NCBI GenBank assembly: GCA_028287235.1
Contig: JAQBQB010000002.1
Coordinates: forward strand, 310,001-374,000
Length of the DNA: 64,000 nucleotides
Direction of reading: 5' to 3'
From: Gemmatimonadota bacterium
Lineage (GTDB): Bacteria > Gemmatimonadota > Gemmatimonadetes > Gemmatimonadales > Gemmatimonadaceae
The notes below the pieces were generated by a model, which saw only the letters and a list, made by a program, of their open reading frames with translations, did no database searches and was not told the origin of the DNA. Positions 42,010-49,189 of the stretch are shown one piece after another. Positions within the stretch are counted from its first letter, which is position 1. The number at the start of each line of letters is the position of its first letter. The translations under genes and the position numbers were made by a program.

Positions 42010-43353
42010 ATGACGCATTCGTCATTGCGCACCGCCGTAGTCGCCGTACTAGCAGCGCTCCTCGCAACAGCGTCGGCCGGCGCACAAGCCGCCAATCTGA
42101 CTACCACACCCGCTGGCCGCGTGCTCAAGGCCTGGCTCGACGCGATCAACAGCGGTGACACGGTGCGGATGAGCACCTACGTGCGACAATACGAGCCTGC
42201 TGCCTCCGTCGCCGAACTGGCGGCACGCCACCAAAGAATCGGCAATATCGAGCTGCTCACGGTGGAGCGCAGCGAGCCGCGGCACATTGAATTCACGATA
42301 CACTCCGCGGCGCAGAGTATCGACGGTTTCGCATATCTCGACGTCACTGCGGCCGAGCCGCCGCAGGTGGGCCTGTTCCCGCTCATCGTGCCTTTTCCGC
42401 AAGGCGGAACCCTCGCGTCGCTCTCGGTCGACGCCGCGGCCCGCGCGCAGGCGATCGATGGCGCGAGCGCGCAGTTGGATACGTTCTACGTCTTTCCCGA
42501 GGTCGCTCGGCGCCTCGCCGATTCGTTGCACGCGCGTCTGAAGCGCGGCATGTACGATCGCTACACCAACGGCGTGATGTTCGCCAAGGCGCTCAACGAC
42601 GAGGTGCGCGAGATCTCGCACGATAAGCACATGGGCGTGCAATACTCGGTGAATCCGATTCCGGTGCGGCCGCCGGGGCCCCCGCCGGCGCCGACGGCCG
42701 AGCAGTTGAAGCGCATGCAATCACAGATGGACGGCGTGAACTGCGGCTTCCAGAAGGTCGAGCGGCTCGACGGCAACGTGGGCTATCTCAAGTTCGATTT
42801 CTTCGCTGACCCGGAGATGTGCGGCCCAACGGCATCGGCGGCGATGAACTTTGTCGCCGGGGCGCGGGCCCTGATCGTCGACATGCGTGAGAACGGCGGC
42901 GGCAGCCCGGCGATGGTGACATACGTCGCGTCGTACCTGTTCGACGACTCGACGCACCTCAACGATCTCTGGGATCGCAAATCGGGCAACACCACGCAGT
43001 TCTGGACCAAGCCGGGTGTGTCGGGCAGAAAGTTCGGCGCTGACAAGCCGGTGTTCGTGCTGACGTCGTCGCGCACATTCTCCGGTGCGGAGGAGTACAC
43101 GTACGATCTGAAGACGCAGAAGCGGGCGACGATCGTCGGCGAAACGACGGGTGGCGGCGCGCATCCGGTGGCGGGACGGCGAATCAACGAGCATTTCATT
43201 ATTGCCGTGCCTGGCGCGCGCGCGATCAATCCGATCACGCACACGAATTGGGAGGGCGTCGGCGTCGAGCCGGATGTCAAAGTGCCGGCAAAGGACGCAC
43301 TTGCGACTGCGCTGCGGCTCGTGAATGAGAAGGTGGGGGCGGCGAGGCCGTAG
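42010..43353 (+). CDS. S41 family (C-terminal processing-type) peptidase
   Basis: This 447-residue protein has a signal peptide ending SAGAQA and an N-terminal helper region with an NTF2-like look (RVLKAWLDAINSGDTVRMST). The S41 domain contains VGYLKFDFF, ALIVDMRENGGGSPAMV and the nucleophile region VFVLTSSRTFSGAEEYTYDL with the catalytic Ser, then GETTGGGAHPV. No PDZ domain is evident, as in the IRBP-like branch. GGAGA lies four bases before the ATG. It follows the DsbA-like gene by 209 bases with a hairpin between, so co-regulation is possible rather than certain. It could process peptides outside the cytoplasm. Confidence 0.88.
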   Translation: MTHSSLRTAVVAVLAALLATASAGAQAANLTTTPAGRVLKAWLDAINSGDTVRMSTYVRQYEPAASVAELAARHQRIGNIELLTVERSEPRHIEFTIHSAAQSIDGFAYLDVTAAEPPQVGLFPLIVPFPQGGTLASLSVDAAARAQAIDGASAQLDTFYVFPEVARRLADSLHARLKRGMYDRYTNGVMFAKALNDEVREISHDKHMGVQYSVNPIPVRPPGPPPAPTAEQLKRMQSQMDGVNCGFQKVERLDGNVGYLKFDFFADPEMCGPTASAAMNFVAGARALIVDMRENGGGSPAMVTYVASYLFDDSTHLNDLWDRKSGNTTQFWTKPGVSGRKFGADKPVFVLTSSRTFSGAEEYTYDLKTQKRATIVGETTGGGAHPVAGRRINEHFIIAVPGARAINPITHTNWEGVGVEPDVKVPAKDALATALRLVNEKVGAARP

Positions 43354-43422
43354 TGGCGCGTGCTAGCCTAAAAGTGGTTTCACCGGTCCCGTTCATCACG
43401 TCGGTCCAGCGTGTCCCCCCTC

Positions 43423-43473
43423 ATCCGTGTCAAGCAGTTCGTCATCGTCCCGACAACAACTGCTTGCACGGAT
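43423..43473. terminator. Hairpin between convergent S41 peptidase and RNase genes
   Basis: ATCCGTGTCAAGCAGTT (43423-43439) pairs with AACTGCTTGCACGGAT (43458-43473) with a single bulged base and an 18-base loop. It sits between two converging genes and probably ends transcription from both sides, although no T-run is present. Confidence 0.5.
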
Positions 43474-43546
43474 TGGGGTGATTGTGAGGACCGGCACGGA
43501 GACGCGTGACCGGATGTGATGGCTCAACACGCCATCCAAGCATGCC

Positions 43547-45550
43547 TCACGACGCCGGCAAGACCGCCGCCTCCGTCGAGAAGTCGATGAACCCCCGCTC
43601 GGGATCGGTGGCGAGGAGCACCACCCCGACCGAATCCCCGACCCGCAGCCCGCGTCCGCCGCGAACGAGCCGGCCCTCGACGCCGTCGGGAAGCGTCGTG
43701 ATCCACGTCGCGCGGCGCGACGTTCCAGACACCACGGCGGGAAAGTGTTCCCCCACCCGATCCAGGAGCGCACGCGCCGCCACACGCTTCCGTTCCAGCC
43801 GGTCGAGCTTCGACGGCTCGAGGCCCGCACCATACTCGAAATCGATGAAGCCATGCACGCTGTCGGTGCCGATCAATTTCACCGAGACGTTCATGCCGAC
43901 GGCAAGCCGCTTGTAGCCGCGAACGACCCGCCCTTCGGCCGATCCATCGACGAGGCGCACGTACGTCCCACTCTCCGAGACGCCCGTCACCTGGGCGTCG
44001 AACGTCTCGCCGATTCGCGGACGCAGCCGGTCGGCCGCGGCCTTTTTGCGACGGCTTCGCGCCAGCTTCCGGGCCGCGTCATCGGCCTCGTGCGCGAAGT
44101 CGATGTGCCCCCTGATCGGATCGGCGACGACGAGCGTGAGTCGCACCGTGTCGCCGACGTCGAGCCCGCGTGCGCCACTGACGATGCGGCCTTCGACGGG
44201 AGGACTCAGCAGACGCGCGTATGTCCCCTTCGCCGATGCGGCCGTCACGATCGCCGCGAAACTTTCGCCGACACGCTCGGCCAGCATCGACGCGCCGGCG
44301 ATCTTGCGCATCGTGCGCTCGACCTTGCGCGCCGCGACACCGCGTTCGGTGCAGCGTCGCGCGATCTCCGTGAGGTCGGCGTCCGAATACGGCGCTGGCC
44401 CCTTCGACTCGACGGCGAACAGCATGCGCTGCGTCACGAGGTCGGCGAATCGCCGATTGGGGGCCGTAGAATGCACGTAGTCGGCGATCGCGAGGCCAAA
44501 ATGTCCCGCGTCGCGCCGGCTCCCGAGGCGCCGCTCGAGCACATAGATCCCGGGTCCGAGCAACTTGACCACGGAGAGCGACAGGTCCGCGAAGTGGTCG
44601 GGGTCGGCCGCTTTGCGGCGCGCGAGAAAGTCACCCAGGGCAATGGAGTCCGGCTTCTCGGGCAGCACCTCTCCGACCTCCGCCGCAAGCGACACGATCC
44701 GGTCCCAGCGCTGCGGCTCTCGCACCACGCGCCGCAGCGACACCGAGCCGTGCTCCAGCAGATATGTCGCGACCGTTCGATTGGCGGCGACCATGAAGTC
44801 CTCGATCAGATCGCGCGCCCGATTGCGCCGAGCGACCGCGAGATCGACGACCTTGCCATTCACCACGACGGGCGATGCCTCGATGCTCTCGAGGTTGAGC
44901 GCCCCGGCACGATCGCGCGCCGTCCGCAGTCGTTGCGCGGCTTCATCCTGTAAGAGCAGCTGCTCGCGCATCCGGGGCGATCGCGCGAGCGCCGCGGGCT
45001 CCGGTCCTGCTCCGTCCAGCCACGTGCCCACCTCGTTGTACGTGAGCTTGGCGTGGTTGTGCAACAGGCCGCGATAGACGGAGGCATTGTTCAGCGATCC
45101 ATCGAGGGCGACGTCGAACTCGATGATCACCGCCAACCGATCTTCGCCTTCGTTGAGCGAGGTGAGATCGGTCGAGAGCCGTTCGGGGAGCATGGGAAAG
45201 ACCGCGACGCCGGCGTACACCGACGTGGTGTTCGATGCGGCGTGCGCGTCGGCGGCCGAGCCCTGTGGAACGAGCGTGCCGACGTCGGCGACGCCGATTC
45301 GGATTCGGATCGAGCCGTCGGGCAATCGCTCGCCGACCTCGACCTGATCCAGGTCGCGCGACTCCCGGTTGTCGATCGACGACCAGAGTTGTGCGCGCAA
45401 GTCTCGCGCGCCCGCCGGAAGCGGAGCGTCGTCGAGCCGCTCGACCTCGCGAACGATCTCGGCGGAAAACTCCGGCTCGAACCCGTTCTCGCGCATGACC
45501 GCCGTGGCGGCGCTGCGAAGGCTCGGGCGTTGCTGTTTGTCAGGCATCAT
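43547..45550 (-). CDS. RNB-domain (RNase II/R family) exoribonuclease with three C-terminal S1 domains
   Basis: This 667-residue protein lacks the N-terminal cold-shock domains of RNase II/R and enters the RNB domain early. The signature is SIDNRESRDLDQ, then RIRIGVADVGTLVPQG, SNTTSVYAGVAVFPMLPE and HFGLAIADYVHSTAPNRRFA. The usual DFDD metal motif reads DLDQ, with Gln in place of the last Asp. Three S1-like repeats follow (FAAIVTAASAKGTYARLLSP, FDAQVTGVSESGTYVRLVDG, FPAVVSGTSRRATWITTLPD). It should degrade RNA from 3' to 5'. The ATG at 45548-45550 is adjacent to a second ATG; neither has a clear ribosome site. Confidence 0.85.
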   Translation of the reverse strand: MMPDKQQRPSLRSAATAVMRENGFEPEFSAEIVREVERLDDAPLPAGARDLRAQLWSSIDNRESRDLDQVEVGERLPDGSIRIRIGVADVGTLVPQGSAADAHAASNTTSVYAGVAVFPMLPERLSTDLTSLNEGEDRLAVIIEFDVALDGSLNNASVYRGLLHNHAKLTYNEVGTWLDGAGPEPAALARSPRMREQLLLQDEAAQRLRTARDRAGALNLESIEASPVVVNGKVVDLAVARRNRARDLIEDFMVAANRTVATYLLEHGSVSLRRVVREPQRWDRIVSLAAEVGEVLPEKPDSIALGDFLARRKAADPDHFADLSLSVVKLLGPGIYVLERRLGSRRDAGHFGLAIADYVHSTAPNRRFADLVTQRMLFAVESKGPAPYSDADLTEIARRCTERGVAARKVERTMRKIAGASMLAERVGESFAAIVTAASAKGTYARLLSPPVEGRIVSGARGLDVGDTVRLTLVVADPIRGHIDFAHEADDAARKLARSRRKKAAADRLRPRIGETFDAQVTGVSESGTYVRLVDGSAEGRVVRGYKRLAVGMNVSVKLIGTDSVHGFIDFEYGAGLEPSKLDRLERKRVAARALLDRVGEHFPAVVSGTSRRATWITTLPDGVEGRLVRGGRGLRVGDSVGVVLLATDPERGFIDFSTEAAVLPAS

Positions 45551-45578
45551 AGAGGACAGGGCAATTAACAATCCCCAA

Positions 45579-45616
45579 GCAAAAACCGCCGGCGCACAAA
45601 TGTGCCCCGGCGGTTT
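45579..45616 (-). terminator. Rho-independent terminator on the minus strand
   Basis: AAACCGCCGG (45583-45592) pairs with CCGGCGGTTT (45607-45616), with an inner GCACA/TGTGC pair. On the minus strand the stem is followed by a run of five T. It lies 33 bases downstream (minus strand) of the tRNA-Gly remnant at 45650 and is best read as the original terminator of that tRNA gene. Confidence 0.8.
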
Positions 45617-45649
45617 CAATTTCTCTTTTGGTGTAACCACGTAGTACAG

Positions 45650-45678
45650 AGCGCGCGACGGGACTCGAACCTACGACG
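45650..45678 (-). repeat. Degraded tRNA-Gly 3'-end remnant, att-like
   Basis: Minus-strand sequence shows an acceptor strand (CGCGCGC) and T-loop (GGTTCGAGTCCCG) closely matching the intact tRNA-Gly(CCC) at 52596. The T-stem no longer pairs fully, and no anticodon or D-arm follows. The flank on its 3' side (GTGTAACCACGTAGTACAGA) also resembles the intact tRNA flank. It marks the outer, older end of the tRNA-Gly-associated island. Confidence 0.65.
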
Positions 45679-45739
45679 CCCCGGTGGACCCTGCCCGAAT
45701 CACGCCTAGATTGCGTCCATGTCTCGCAGGAGGTCCGTG

Positions 45740-46033
45740 ATGCCTGGAAGCGCCACTTTGTCCGTTGAAATCACGCACGTGTCACGGCACGGGTTCTGGC
45801 TTCTCCCCGACAGCGAGGAGTTGCTCGTGTCATTCGCGGAATTCCCGTGGTTTCGCCAAGCAACGATTGACCAACTCCTGAACGTCGAGCGCCCGACACC
45901 GGACCATTTGTATTGGCCGCAGCTCGACGTTGATCTCTCAGTTCAATCCGTGCGGGACCCATCGGCGTTCCCCCTGATGGCGCGAGTCAGCCGCGTAGCT
46001 GAAGGCGCTGACCCGACGCCCCGCAGCTCATGA
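45740..46033 (+). CDS. DUF2442-type small protein
   Basis: This 97-residue protein has the DUF2442 pattern: ATLSVEITHVSRHGFWLLPD, EELLVSFAEFPWFRQATIDQ and YWPQLDVDLSVQSVRDP. Such proteins are often paired with DUF4160 proteins in toxin-antitoxin-like loci; no partner is seen here. The ATG at 45740 follows AGGAGG by six bases, which decides it over an ATG 21 bases upstream. The stop overlaps the next start as ATGA at 46030-46033, so it is coupled to the flavin-dependent oxidoreductase gene. Confidence 0.85.
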   Translation: MPGSATLSVEITHVSRHGFWLLPDSEELLVSFAEFPWFRQATIDQLLNVERPTPDHLYWPQLDVDLSVQSVRDPSAFPLMARVSRVAEGADPTPRSS

Positions 46034-47046
46034 AGAAGATCGGCTTCCTATCCTTTGGCCATTGGAGCGCGTCACGCCAATCGGCTGCACGATCCGCGCG
46101 AGATGTTCTGCAGCAGTCGATCGAGTTGGCGGTGGCAGCAGAGGAACTTGGCGCCGACGGGGCGTACTTTCGCGTCCATCACTTTGCCCAGCAGCTCGCA
46201 TCCCCCTTCCCGCTTCTCGCCGCCGTCGGTGCCAGGACGAGCCGCATCGAGATCGGAACGGCCGTCATCGACATGCGGTACGAGAATCCGTTCTACATGG
46301 TCGAGGACGCGGGCGCGGCCGATTTGATCAGCAATGGCCGCCTCCAGCTTGGGATCAGCCGCGGCTCACCAGAACAGGTCATCGAAGGCTGGCGCCATTT
46401 CGGCTATACGCCGCCGGAAGGCGGAACCGATGCGGACCTGGGCCGCCGTCATGCAGAAGTGTTTCTCGATCTGTTGAAAGGCGAAGGGTTCGCCGAGCCC
46501 AATCCGCGGCCCATGTTTCCCAACCCGCCCGGCCTGCTTCGGCTGGAGCCATACTCCGCGGGACTGCGCGACCGCGTTTGGTGGGGCTCGGCGTCCAACC
46601 AGACCGCGATCTGGGCCGCGCAACACGGCATGAACCTGCAAAGCTCCACGCTCAAGGAAGACGAGTCGGGCGAGCCCTTTCACGTCCAGCAAGCGCGCCA
46701 GATCCGCATCTTCCGGAAGGCCTGGACCGATGCGGGGCATACGCGAGAGCCGCGCGTGTCGGTATCTCGATCCATCTTCGCGCTGATGAACGATCGCGAC
46801 CGCGCCTACTTCGGTCACGATGAAAGCAGCGATCAGGTTGGATTGATCGACAACATGCGGGCGGTGTTTGGCCGGTCCTATGCGGCCGAGCCGAACGTGT
46901 TGATCGAGGAACTCAGGGGGGACGAGGCCATCGCCGAAGCCGATACGCTACTGCTGACGGTGCCCAATACGCTCGGCGTCGAATACAATGCGCATGTCAT
47001 TGAATCGATCCTCACGCACGTCGCGCCGGCGCTCGGCTGGCGATAG
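46030..47046 (+). CDS. LLM-class (luciferase-like) flavin-dependent oxidoreductase
   Basis: This 338-residue protein is a TIM barrel of the bacterial luciferase family. It begins MKKIGFLSFGHWS and continues with ELAVAAEELGADGAYFRVHH, ASPFPLLAAVGARTSRIEIG, GRLQLGISRGSPEQVIEGW and RDRVWWGSASNQTAIWAA. It should use reduced FMN and oxygen to oxidise an unknown substrate. Its start overlaps the DUF2442 stop. It lies between two tRNA-Gly remnants and is likely accessory. The two-gene unit has no terminator that I can see; the next sequence is a pseudogene on the other strand. Confidence 0.9.
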   Translation: MKKIGFLSFGHWSASRQSAARSARDVLQQSIELAVAAEELGADGAYFRVHHFAQQLASPFPLLAAVGARTSRIEIGTAVIDMRYENPFYMVEDAGAADLISNGRLQLGISRGSPEQVIEGWRHFGYTPPEGGTDADLGRRHAEVFLDLLKGEGFAEPNPRPMFPNPPGLLRLEPYSAGLRDRVWWGSASNQTAIWAAQHGMNLQSSTLKEDESGEPFHVQQARQIRIFRKAWTDAGHTREPRVSVSRSIFALMNDRDRAYFGHDESSDQVGLIDNMRAVFGRSYAAEPNVLIEELRGDEAIAEADTLLLTVPNTLGVEYNAHVIESILTHVAPALGWR

Positions 47047-47089
47047 GGCTGCTTCAGATGTAGTGGATCTGAGTTGGCTCGAGGGTGCG

Positions 47090-47457
47090 ATCGATGCCGA
47101 CGACACGGAAGAGTCGCCGATCTCAAGATCGTGACGATGCTGGTGGAGACGTTGCGTCAGCGTCCATCGTCGGGGCCGACAAGGTGCTTTGGTCGATACG
47201 CAGTGCCCGCTGGCGACGCGCCGGTTGATTTCCTTAAGCCAGTCCTTCGGAACTCGAGCGACGATCGCCGATCTCGCCGTTCCTTGATGATTCCCTCTGA
47301 GCGCGAGTTGCGAGGAAATCGGAAACGCCAATTCGGCATTCGTAGTTGCGACTCCGTCTGCGTCGAACTAGTAGGCCGGATTGTCGCTCGTGATGAACCG
47401 ACCAGTGTCCCCATGGCTCGGCGATTCGTAGCATCCCGGTTCACAAAACAGCGTCAT
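47090..47457 (-). pseudogene. DUF4238-like gene remnant with an in-frame amber codon
   Basis: The minus strand reads MTLFCEPGCYESPSHGDTGR, then FITSDNPAY, a TAG stop (47368-47370), and continues in the same frame with FDADGVATTNAELAFPISSQ, LALRG and WLKEINRRVASG. The order TSDNP, FP(I/L)SSQLAL, EINRR matches the C-terminal half of DUF4238 proteins. The normal C-terminus is lost, apparently through a later frameshift. No intact start remains because a terminator hairpin (47509-47534) precedes it. The gene is dead or its product truncated. Confidence 0.6.
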
Positions 47458-47508
47458 AGGACGATCTGTCGCCGATTTCCGTGCCCCGGCATGTGCCCCA
47501 AAGCGAAA

Positions 47509-47534
47509 CCGCCGTGAACGGGCGTTCACGGCGG
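47509..47534 (-). terminator. Perfect hairpin downstream of the tRNA-Gly remnant at 47572
   Basis: CCGCCGTGAAC and GTTCACGGCGG form an 11-bp perfect stem with a four-base loop. On the minus strand it is followed by TTTCGCTTTGGGG, very like the TTTTTGCTTGGGG after the hairpin at 45583. It is probably a second copy of the tRNA terminator. Confidence 0.7.
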
Positions 47535-47571
47535 CTACTGTAAACCCTTCAAGATGTACCACTTACACTAG

Positions 47572-47617
47572 AGCGGGCGACGGGACTCGAACCCGTGACG
47601 TCCAGCTTGGGAAGCTG
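47572..47617 (-). repeat. tRNA-Gly(CCC) 3'-half remnant, att site candidate
   Basis: This is near-identical to the 3' part of the intact tRNA at 52596: acceptor strand, a fully paired T-arm, variable loop and anticodon loop TTCCCAA. It ends in the anticodon stem at CAGC, where identity stops. The 5' half is missing, so it cannot be a working tRNA. It is the expected left junction of an element integrated into the 3' part of tRNA-Gly(CCC). Confidence 0.8.
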
Positions 47618-47719
47618 AGCGAAAACAACTGGTTCGTTGCCTAGGGCGCTAAATCCGGACTCCAGACGCCCTGCTCACTGCGATCTCCGCTAAGAAATTG
47701 GCGCGGTTAGCGCTTCGTT

Positions 47720-47736
47720 GGCCCCCAGCGGCCCCC
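47720..47736. repeat. Two GGCCCCC repeats near the left island junction
   Basis: GGCCCCC occurs at 47720-47726 and 47730-47736, about 100 bases inside the remnant at 47572. Three more copies (one inverted) lie at 52483-52544, the same kind of distance inside the intact tRNA. Paired arrays like this can be arm-type binding sites of a tyrosine recombinase; this is inference. Confidence 0.45.
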
Positions 47737-47793
47737 AAAAACCGAGCGGCGTTTTGGCCGCGGTTTGTGAGTTTGATCCGACGCGATGCTCGA

Positions 47794-48315
47794 TTAGAGT
47801 TTGTTCAACATTTGGTCGAGAGCCGAGTCGGCTTTCACCAACGCCGTACGAATGAGTGGTAATGTCCGCTCAATCCACTCGAGCGCGAGTTTCCGCTCGG
47901 ATTCTCCGGCAATCGTCGGATCGTACATCGATCCTTTCCTGAGTCCGCGGATTTCCTCAGATTCTGCGACTAGATCTCCAAGCGCATCACCACCGAGCGC
48001 CCCAGCGGCGTGAAACGCCATTTCATGATGACCCTGCCCCGATGATGGTTTCAACCCATGAACCGCAAGCAGCGCAAGCGCGGCGAGATGTCCAGCATCG
48101 TATGCCAGCCGAATCGCGCTATCGACGCTCAACTGCTCGATCGCGGCGTCGTTCGCCGACTCGGTGGCCTTTTGCCAGACGGCCGCGACATCAACTTGCG
48201 CGAAGTCTTGCTCCTTGAGGCGACGATCGTCGAGCAAGAGACGAATCCGATCAGGGACGTTCACACTGAGCCGATACGTCACGGCGTTTGTCGGCCGTCG
48301 CTTATCCGTGGCCAC
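47794..48315 (-). CDS. HEPN-domain protein, probable toxin of an MNT/HEPN pair
   Basis: From GTG at 48315 this is 173 residues. It is all-helical with the HEPN pattern: KEQDFAQVDVAAVWQKATES, SAIRLAYDAGHLAALALLAV, HGLKPSSGQGHHEMAFHAAG and ESERKLALEWIERTLPLIRT. HEPN toxins are RNases and are neutralised by a partner nucleotidyltransferase, here the gene immediately upstream. The GTG lies four bases after that gene's stop and follows GAGG. An ATG at 48396 would overlap the partner by 77 bases and is less likely. A clean RxxxxxH site is ambiguous, so activity is uncertain. Confidence 0.78.
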   Translation of the reverse strand: MATDKRRPTNAVTYRLSVNVPDRIRLLLDDRRLKEQDFAQVDVAAVWQKATESANDAAIEQLSVDSAIRLAYDAGHLAALALLAVHGLKPSSGQGHHEMAFHAAGALGGDALGDLVAESEEIRGLRKGSMYDPTIAGESERKLALEWIERTLPLIRTALVKADSALDQMLNKL

Positions 48316-48319
48316 GCGC

Positions 48320-49027
48320 TTAGCCGCCTCTGACCTGATCGACTGAAATGCCGGCCGCGAGAGCGACGGGCGTGAGCGCGTCTGGAGTTCCAGCAACCCA
48401 CTGCTTTGGACCTGTCAACACCTCGCGTACGAACCGAGATCCAGGCAATGCATGATTGCCTAAGCGCTCGGCCAACTTCTCAAGCGTGTATCGAGTTGGA
48501 TTGACTTCGCGACCAAGAAGTACAGCTGCTTCGCCGAGCTGCCGATGAAGCGCCTTTGGATCCGCCGCTACGCCTTCCACCACAAACACGTCGATGTCAC
48601 TGTCTGGACGAGCCGTTCCTTTTGCGCTCGACCCGAACACAAAGGCCGCCGTGACTCCCTCGACGTCGCAGAGCGAATCGCGTAGCAATTCGGCCGGGTT
48701 GCTTGGATCAGCAATGAGAAGTCGTATACCGCGCCAAAATCGCGAGCTCGGTTGCGCAACGTATCGAACGAGCCGGCCGTCTACAACTCTCTTTAGCGCG
48801 CCGATCTCAGTGAGATGATCGAGGTCGCGTTGCGCAGAAGCACCGCCGAGACCAAGCGTTCGCTGCAGCTCACGTGCGTAAGGATGCGCCGTTGGATGCG
48901 TCGCGAAGTATCGGACCGTTTTCTCAGCGGACGTCGGCACGCCAAGCGCATCGAGCATCGTCACAGGACGATTGGACGTCTTCTTGCCCTGACGGACACG
49001 CCGCGCCCGCTCTTGGCTCGTTGGCAT
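48320..49027 (-). CDS. MNT-type nucleotidyltransferase with winged-helix domain, probable antitoxin
   Basis: This 235-residue protein has an N-terminal winged helix (AEKTVRYFATHPTAHPYARE, LGGASAQRDLDHLTEIGALK). The minimal nucleotidyltransferase domain FVFGSSAKGTARPDSDIDVF shows the GSxxxG and DxD catalytic motifs. In MNT/HEPN modules this partner modifies and silences the HEPN toxin. The winged helix makes autoregulation likely; a dyad overlaps the start codon (49027-49045). The next gene (HEPN) follows after four bases on the same strand. Confidence 0.88.
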   Translation of the reverse strand: MPTSQERARRVRQGKKTSNRPVTMLDALGVPTSAEKTVRYFATHPTAHPYARELQRTLGLGGASAQRDLDHLTEIGALKRVVDGRLVRYVAQPSSRFWRGIRLLIADPSNPAELLRDSLCDVEGVTAAFVFGSSAKGTARPDSDIDVFVVEGVAADPKALHRQLGEAAVLLGREVNPTRYTLEKLAERLGNHALPGSRFVREVLTGPKQWVAGTPDALTPVALAAGISVDQVRGG

Positions 49028-49045
49028 GATCTATAATTTAGATCA
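49027..49045. promoter_or_regulatory. Dyad at the start of the MNT/HEPN operon
   Basis: TGATCTA and TAGATCA flank a five-base AT spacer, forming a 19-base inverted repeat that begins at the first base of the MNT start codon. The AT-rich stretch probably also contains the -10 region. Binding of the MNT winged helix here would repress the operon. Confidence 0.55.
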
Positions 49046-49189
49046 ATTACTTGATCCAGGCAAGGCCTAGAAGCGGCCAGCTGCCCCCGCTGGCGCCTTC
49101 AGTTAACCGCTTCTCTGCGCGGTCGCGGCTCTCCGCGAACTTGATTCGGTCGACGATGATTCTTCCCGACTCGTACGTCTGATCCAGTT

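Noticed and set aside
45650-45720. Functional tRNA at 45650
   Set aside because: T-stem is mismatched and the sequence beyond the T-arm does not form an anticodon or D-arm.
47572-47645. Second functional tRNA-Gly
   Set aside because: Only the 3' half matches; D-arm and 5' acceptor are absent.
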